Shown here one piece after another: positions 15,344-19,859 of a stretch of DNA of 19,859 bases. The position numbers and the translations under genes were made by a program. The stretch is from Methylococcaceae bacterium (lineage in GTDB: Bacteria > Pseudomonadota > Gammaproteobacteria > Methylococcales > Methylomonadaceae). The notes beneath the pieces are model-generated. The model did not search any database. It saw nothing but the letters and a program-made list of their open reading frames with translations, and had not been told where the DNA came from. Every line of letters begins with the position of its first letter. Positions within the stretch are counted from its first letter, which is position 1. The stretch lies in contig SXIZ01000296.1 in the NCBI GenBank assembly GCA_005779525.1, positions 1 through 19,859 of the forward strand. Direction: 5' to 3'.

Positions 15344-15401
15344 CTGTAGCAGCGACCACACGACTCCAGTGAACAAGTAATGAATCAAAACTTAAGCGCC
15401 G

Positions 15402-16298
15402 TTAGTGACTGCGCTCGATAATGTATAACGATAAGTCCCGCAATAAATCCGCTTCTGGCCCAAATCCACTTAGACTGGTCAACGCCGCCTCATGCAATTC
15501 CTGAGCTTTTTGTTTAGCACCCGCCATTCCCAGCAAAGCAGGATAAGTAGGTTTGTCGTTATCGATATCTTTACCTTGGGTTTTCCCCAAGGTTGCCGTA
15601 TCGCTTTCGATATCTAAAATATCGTCTTTAACTTGGAAGGAGAGTCCAATACATTTTGCATAATGATCCAATTGTTCGGCTTGTTCAGCCCGAATATCTG
15701 CTTTAGATAATGCGGCTAAATTCACACTCGCTCGAATCAAAGCACCAGTTTTATGGATATGCATATTCTCTAATTCTGGCAATGAGATTTTCTTGCCAAC
15801 CGAATCTAAATCTATCGCTTGCCCCCCCACCATACCTTGAGAACCACTGGCTTTTGCAAGACAGGTAATCATTTTTAAGCGATTTTCTGCAGTCGCAATA
15901 ATACTGGGATCATGCGCCAACGTTTCAAAAGCAAGCGCTTGTAAGGCATCTCCAGCAAGAATGGCGGTCGCATGATCAAAGGCAATATGGCAAGTCGGCT
16001 TACCACGGCGTAAATCATCATTATCCATGGCGGGTAAATCATCATGAATCAAAGAGTACACATGAATAAATTCTACCGCACAAGCAGGACCATCGAGAGC
16101 CGCTTCTTTAATCCCCAGTGCCTGACCAGTAGCATAGGTCAGCATAGGACGCATACGTTTACCGCCATCAAGCGTACTGTAGCGAATTGCGGCATGTAGA
16201 CGTTGAGGAAGAATAGTCTCTTTAATCAATCGTGCGTCGAGCGCTCGTTCCACGCGGTTTTGACAAGCGACTAAATATTCTTTTAAGGCGTTACTCAT
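15402..16298 (-). CDS. ispA: Farnesyl diphosphate synthase IspA
   Basis: IspA condenses dimethylallyl and isopentenyl diphosphate to geranyl and then farnesyl diphosphate, precursor of undecaprenyl and quinone side chains. This 298-residue all-helical prenyltransferase has GGKRMRP (45-51), the first Asp-rich motif DDLPAMD (86-92) followed by DDLRRGKP, and the second motif DDILD (225-229) preceded by FQVK. The length is that of E. coli IspA. Its ATGAGTAA start overlaps the xseB stop by 8 bases, so the two are translationally coupled, the usual gammaproteobacterial arrangement. The expected third gene, dxs, is not next: the J-domain gene follows instead. It is cytosolic. No regulatory signal was seen in the overlap. 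Confidence 0.95.
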   Translation of the reverse strand: MSNALKEYLVACQNRVERALDARLIKETILPQRLHAAIRYSTLDGGKRMRPMLTYATGQALGIKEAALDGPACAVEFIHVYSLIHDDLPAMDNDDLRRGKPTCHIAFDHATAILAGDALQALAFETLAHDPSIIATAENRLKMITCLAKASGSQGMVGGQAIDLDSVGKKISLPELENMHIHKTGALIRASVNLAALSKADIRAEQAEQLDHYAKCIGLSFQVKDDILDIESDTATLGKTQGKDIDNDKPTYPALLGMAGAKQKAQELHEAALTSLSGFGPEADLLRDLSLYIIERSH

Positions 16299-16524
16299 CG
16301 GTAAATGGCTCCAAAGTGTGTTGACCGTTTTTGCTTAATAAAATGCTGACTTTTTGTTCTGCGTCGTGCAATGCTTGCTGACAGGCACGCGTTAAACTCA
16401 CGCCACGTTCGAAATATTCTAATGATTCTTCTAATGTCAGCTCACCTTGCTCCATTTTTGTGACCAGTTGTTCTAGCTCAGTCAGTGAAGCTTCTAGTGA
16501 ATGTGTGCTTTTTTTTCGTACCAT
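16291..16524 (-). CDS. xseB: Exodeoxyribonuclease VII small subunit XseB
   Basis: This 77-residue protein has the XseB core: SLEASLTELEQLVTKMEQGELTLEESLEYFERGVSLTRACQQAL, a two-helix hairpin with LE-L-V--ME-GEL-LE-SL--FE-G--L spacing identical to the family. Several copies bind XseA to form exonuclease VII, which degrades single-stranded DNA to short oligonucleotides in repair. XseA is not in the window, as is usual. The ATG at 16524 gives the standard length, but there is no recognisable ribosome site (a T-run and CCC precede it). It is the first gene of xseB-ispA. A possible minus-strand -10 (TATAAT, complement of 16736-16741) lies about 210 bases upstream, with no convincing -35. Confidence 0.95.
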   Translation of the reverse strand: MVRKKSTHSLEASLTELEQLVTKMEQGELTLEESLEYFERGVSLTRACQQALHDAEQKVSILLSKNGQHTLEPFTDE

Positions 16525-17059
16525 GGGAAAAAACTATGTTGGTTAGGCGAAGCGTAGTTAGGAGCGGACGGACTGAAATCACAGTGACCTTTCTGCATGC
16601 ACATAATTACCCACAATTAAGGATATGAGAAAGTTAAATATGCAGTCTCTGAACATCAAACTTGCAGATCCTAATGACCACAAGCTTGAGATCTAGCGTA
16701 CATTGTCAGATTCAAACCTAGGCGTAAAAAACCCTATTATAGCCGAAATCATTGTAGCATTAGCTAAATGTCCAAGATCAAGCTACCTCCCATAAGAGAG
16801 TTTTCTGATGATTAGCAGTATGCTTCTAACTATTTTTTCTGGGATTGCTGATCTATAATTGCTCAGCATAAAGCTTAATCCCGACTCGCTGGAAATATCC
16901 TAAACATTTAGACTCAAATTCTCCGATAATTGCTACACGATCTGTCTGATGGAGGAGATCAACTTGTTACGCATACAAAGTAGCTTAATTGATAAACCCA
17001 CTACGCACTCCGTCAAGTATGCTTGATTTTCCTTTTGCTTGCCTTTTGGCTTAGCGTTG
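16525..17059. other. 535-base gene-free divergent region
   Basis: No convincing gene is seen on either strand. It contains two perfect -10-like hexamers: TATAAT at 16854-16859 (+) toward the cyclic-di-GMP gene and its counterpart at 16736-16741 (-) toward xseB, both with weak -35 positions. A composite dyad spans 16841-16882: GGGATT (16841-16846) with AATCCC (16877-16882), enclosing GCTGA (16847-16851) with TCAGC (16863-16867), and the + strand -10 sits in its loop. No run of T follows on either strand, so it is not a simple terminator. A short leader-like frame occupies 16964-17026. No tRNA or riboswitch core was recognised. Confidence 0.5.
16964..17026 (+). other. Possible 20-codon leader frame before the GGDEF-EAL gene
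   Basis: GGAGGAG (16951-16957) is the best ribosome site in this part of the window, and a TTG follows 6 bases later at 16964. The frame runs 20 codons (LLRIQSSLIDKPTTHSVKYA) to TGA at 17024-17026. It is exactly in the reading frame of the downstream gene, which opens again and reaches ATG 17060. An in-frame ATG at 16949 lies before the GGAGGAG. It may be a leader peptide, the remnant of a longer N-terminus, or chance. Confidence 0.3.
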
Positions 17060-19859
17060 ATGCGTACTCACTTGCTAAAATCAATTTCTGTAAATTGTAT
17101 TTTTGCAATAGGCTATTTCATATTTGCAAAACTGGGATTATTCGTCTCAATCCCGATAAATCATGCAAGCCCCATTTGGCCAGCAGCGGGAATAGCGTTG
17201 GCCGCCGTACTGGTATTTAGCTATCAAGTATTACCCGGGATTTTCTTAGGCAGTTTCTTAGCAGAAATCTCAAATTTAGCGGTTTTCACTGCTGTTGACT
17301 TGCAGGTTCAAGGTTTTATTGCAGGTGGAGTGACCCTTCAGGCTGCTCTCGGGGCATTGTTAATCAATTCCCGCATAGGTAGAAACAACCTTTTAGTAGA
17401 AGATCGCGCGATTATCTACTTTTTTTTACTGACGATTATTAGTTGCATAACATCTGCCACAGTCAGTTGTATTACCCTGTGGGTGTTTGACCTTTTGCAT
17501 CCGACGGACTTTCTGCACAGTTGGAGCATTTGGTGGATTGGCGATGCCATCGGTGCAATGATTTTTACCCCGATCATCCTGACCTTTATTGGTGAGCAGC
17601 AAGAGGTTTGGTTGGCGCGCCGCAAATTTATTTTGTTACCCATGCTGTTATCATTTGGCTTTGTAAGCACCATCTTTTACTATGCTCATCAACAGGAAAA
17701 TGCACGCATTCATGCTGTGTTTGAGCATCAAGTTGAGCTGCTACAGCACACGATTCAAAAGCGCTTGGATAATCATATTGCCGTCAATACCGCGTTAAAA
17801 GCATTGTACGACAGCTCGGATTATGTCAGTCGGCAAGATTTTTTGCATTTCACTGAATTAGTGAACAAGACCACCACGGAAGTGCTTCTTGAGTGGTTAC
17901 CGAAAATTACTCAAGATCAAAGAAAAGCCTGGGAAACCGTGCAGCAGCAGTCTATTTCTGAAATTTCACAGTCAGGTAAACTTATACTTGCGCCTCTGCA
18001 TCCCATTTATTATCCGATAACCTATTGCTATCCCAGTATTGCAAAGCCAACTTACCTGGGGTTTGATCACCAAAGTATTGCACCGTTAAAACAATTAATG
18101 TCTAGCGTGATTGATCAAGGTATATCACTAGCCAGCCCAGCAATTCAACTATTCCCTCAGCACAATACCACACCCTCCTTAAGTACGGTTGTTTATGCAC
18201 CAATTTATGAGAAACATCATTTATTGACTAGCGTTAGTGAGCGTCAACAAGCGTTAGTGGGACTAGTTGCCAGTATTTTCAGTGTTGAAGATGTCATCGC
18301 GCAAATTTTAGCGTGGCCAAGTATTAAAGAATTACCACTGTTACTGCGAATTTCCGATGATCAACAAATCTTATTCTCAAATTTTACCGCATCTGCTCCG
18401 CCCAGCCCTTTAAGCAAAACGCTGACTATTGAGTTCTTAGGTAGACGTTGGCAATTTGATTACGCGCCATCAAAGATCTTTATTTTGCAGCAACATGACA
18501 CAAATACACTGCTTTTGATCTGGGGATTTTTACTCAGTGCCTTATGCTGCTTAGGCAGCTTAGTACTCACAGGCAGAACAACGCAAACTGAACTAAAGAT
18601 TAGTAAGCGCACCCAGGAACTCACCTTAACGAATGCAGCACTTAATCAAGAAATTAATAAACGGCAAGTACAAGAGTCACAACTGCGTATTGCTGCAACC
18701 ACCTTTGAATCCCACGAGGGTATTGTAGTCACCGATGCTCACGCTACCATTTTACGTGTTAACTCCGCATTTACTAAAATTACAGGTTTTAGTCCAGAGG
18801 ACGTTATTGGCCAAAAACTAATAAAGCTTTCATTGTCGTTACATAACGCAACATTTTTTCGCTCCATTTACCATGCTTTACTGAAAAGAAACCAGTGGCA
18901 AGGTGAAATTAAAAGTCAGCGTAAAAACGGGGAAATTTTTCCTGAATGGCTCACCATTACCGGGGTGCGCGATGAATCCAGTAAACTCACAAACTTCGTC
19001 GCGATCTTTGCAGACATTAGTTATCAAAAAGCCGCCGAAAAAGAAATTCATGATCTAGCGTTCTACGACCCCTTAACCAATTTACCCAATCGACGCCTAC
19101 TACTCGATAGATTAAATCAGGAGATTGCCGCAGCAAAACGTTTAAAACTTTTTGGTGCGTTGATCTTTATGGATTTGGATCATTTTAAAAAAATTAATGA
19201 TTCCTTAGGTCACCAAATCGGTGACGAATTATTAATGCAAGTGGCCAACCGCTTAAAAAGCATAATTCGCGAAGAAGACACTGCATGTCGTTTAGGGGGT
19301 GACGAATTCATTATTATGGTGTCCGGCCGCTATCAAAAACTACAATACAGCCGCGACCACGCCATATTACTAGCCGAAAAAATTCGCCGACATATTAACC
19401 AACCATTTACCATCGCCGGACACACCCACCATTTTACATCCAGCATGGGCATTACCTTATATCCTGAAGATGACACGATTAAACCCGAAATCATAATCCA
19501 ACAGGCCGATACCGCCATGTATCGGGCAAAAGATGCAGGTAGGAATGGCATCAGTTTTTATCATCCAGACATGCAAGAAGCGGCAGATAAACGCCTAATG
19601 CTTGAGCAAGAAATGCGCAACGCACTGAACCACGCCCAATTTGAACTGCATTATCAACCCCAAGTGGATGCCAATGGCAAGATTGTGAGTGCCGAAGCCT
19701 TAATTCGTTGGCAACATCCAGAAAAAGGCATGATCTCTCCTGCTGAATTTATCCCTGTTGCTGAAGATACCCAACTCATCTTACCCATAGGCAATTGGGT
19801 TTTACACCAAGCTTGTCAACAGATAAAGCTCTGGGATCTAGCAGGAATTAGGGTTGAGC
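17060..19859 (+). CDS. MASE1-CHASE-PAS-GGDEF-EAL cyclic-di-GMP protein (3' partial)
   Basis: The frame is open from 17027 through the window edge, giving 933 residues from ATG 17060. A MASE1 membrane sensor (about 10-210) has IFAKLGLFVSIPINHASPIW and the typical WPAAGIALAA block. A CHASE-like extracytoplasmic domain (about 220-415, with LLEWLPKITQDQRKAWE) ends in a transmembrane helix (about 483-506). A PAS domain (about 542-656, ITGFSPEDVIGQ) follows. The cyclase domain (from 663, FYDPLTNLPNRRLLLDRL) has intact GGDEF at 746-750 and the RxxD inhibitory site R737-D740. The phosphodiesterase domain begins near 850, with EAL at 879-881. Synthesis by the first and hydrolysis by the second are both possible, but the catalytic residues after EAL lie outside the window. 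The ribosome site at 17060 is weak, so the start is uncertain. It appears to be a single-gene unit. Confidence 0.88.
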   Translation, partial: MRTHLLKSISVNCIFAIGYFIFAKLGLFVSIPINHASPIWPAAGIALAAVLVFSYQVLPGIFLGSFLAEISNLAVFTAVDLQVQGFIAGGVTLQAALGALLINSRIGRNNLLVEDRAIIYFFLLTIISCITSATVSCITLWVFDLLHPTDFLHSWSIWWIGDAIGAMIFTPIILTFIGEQQEVWLARRKFILLPMLLSFGFVSTIFYYAHQQENARIHAVFEHQVELLQHTIQKRLDNHIAVNTALKALYDSSDYVSRQDFLHFTELVNKTTTEVLLEWLPKITQDQRKAWETVQQQSISEISQSGKLILAPLHPIYYPITYCYPSIAKPTYLGFDHQSIAPLKQLMSSVIDQGISLASPAIQLFPQHNTTPSLSTVVYAPIYEKHHLLTSVSERQQALVGLVASIFSVEDVIAQILAWPSIKELPLLLRISDDQQILFSNFTASAPPSPLSKTLTIEFLGRRWQFDYAPSKIFILQQHDTNTLLLIWGFLLSALCCLGSLVLTGRTTQTELKISKRTQELTLTNAALNQEINKRQVQESQLRIAATTFESHEGIVVTDAHATILRVNSAFTKITGFSPEDVIGQKLIKLSLSLHNATFFRSIYHALLKRNQWQGEIKSQRKNGEIFPEWLTITGVRDESSKLTNFVAIFADISYQKAAEKEIHDLAFYDPLTNLPNRRLLLDRLNQEIAAAKRLKLFGALIFMDLDHFKKINDSLGHQIGDELLMQVANRLKSIIREEDTACRLGGDEFIIMVSGRYQKLQYSRDHAILLAEKIRRHINQPFTIAGHTHHFTSSMGITLYPEDDTIKPEIIIQQADTAMYRAKDAGRNGISFYHPDMQEAADKRLMLEQEMRNALNHAQFELHYQPQVDANGKIVSAEALIRWQHPEKGMISPAEFIPVAEDTQLILPIGNWVLHQACQQIKLWDLAGIRVE

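Noticed and set aside
16525..17059. Possible cyclic-di-GMP riboswitch or tRNA in the gap before the GGDEF gene
   Set aside because: No GEMM core sequence and no tRNA T-arm with a matching acceptor stem could be found by reading.
1..19859. CRISPR arrays, insertion sequences, prophage or restriction genes
   Set aside because: No regularly spaced direct repeats, no transposase or phage-like proteins, and no terminal inverted repeat pairs with target duplications were seen.

Overview
The window reads as chromosome of a gammaproteobacterium with moderate, AT-leaning base composition. The paired fabA-fabB genes (anaerobic unsaturated fatty acid route), cmoA, ttcA, a YciV/RNase AM-type PHP protein, xseB-ispA and a periplasmic Slt transglycosylase are a typical gammaproteobacterial set. 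No rRNA, tRNA, CRISPR array, insertion sequence or prophage gene was recognised. I cannot name the genus.

Left part (1-1400, + strand): a small secreted Cys-rich peptide with EGKCG repeats, of the HvfA/bufferin type of copper-binding RiPP precursors, sits behind an ECF-like promoter and a 5' leader hairpin. It is followed by a strong terminator, then an ECF sigma factor and a short HxxxCxxC zinc-binding anti-sigma protein whose coding regions overlap by one base. Elsewhere such precursors are made with a DUF692 (MNIO) enzyme and a partner protein; neither gene is in this window.

Middle part (1388-11322, all - strand): reading leftward, slt, fabA-fabB, ttcA, then a compact five-gene ter cassette (terC, a terD, a terE-like terD paralogue, terZ and an ATP-grasp enzyme), then cmoA. 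The ter cassette has hairpins between its TerD-family genes and lacks terA, terB and terF.

Right part: divergent from slt, an MsbA-like ABC exporter and a PHP-domain nuclease run rightward. They converge on a leftward group of xseB-ispA (overlapping by 8 bases) and a J-domain coiled-coil protein. After a 535-base gene-free stretch begins a large MASE1-CHASE-PAS-GGDEF-EAL cyclic-di-GMP protein that runs off the right edge.

The parts most worth a second look are the precursor/ECF/anti-sigma unit, with its terminator lying over the sigma start codon, and the ter/ATP-grasp cassette. Most other genes are ordinary housekeeping genes with intact catalytic motifs.
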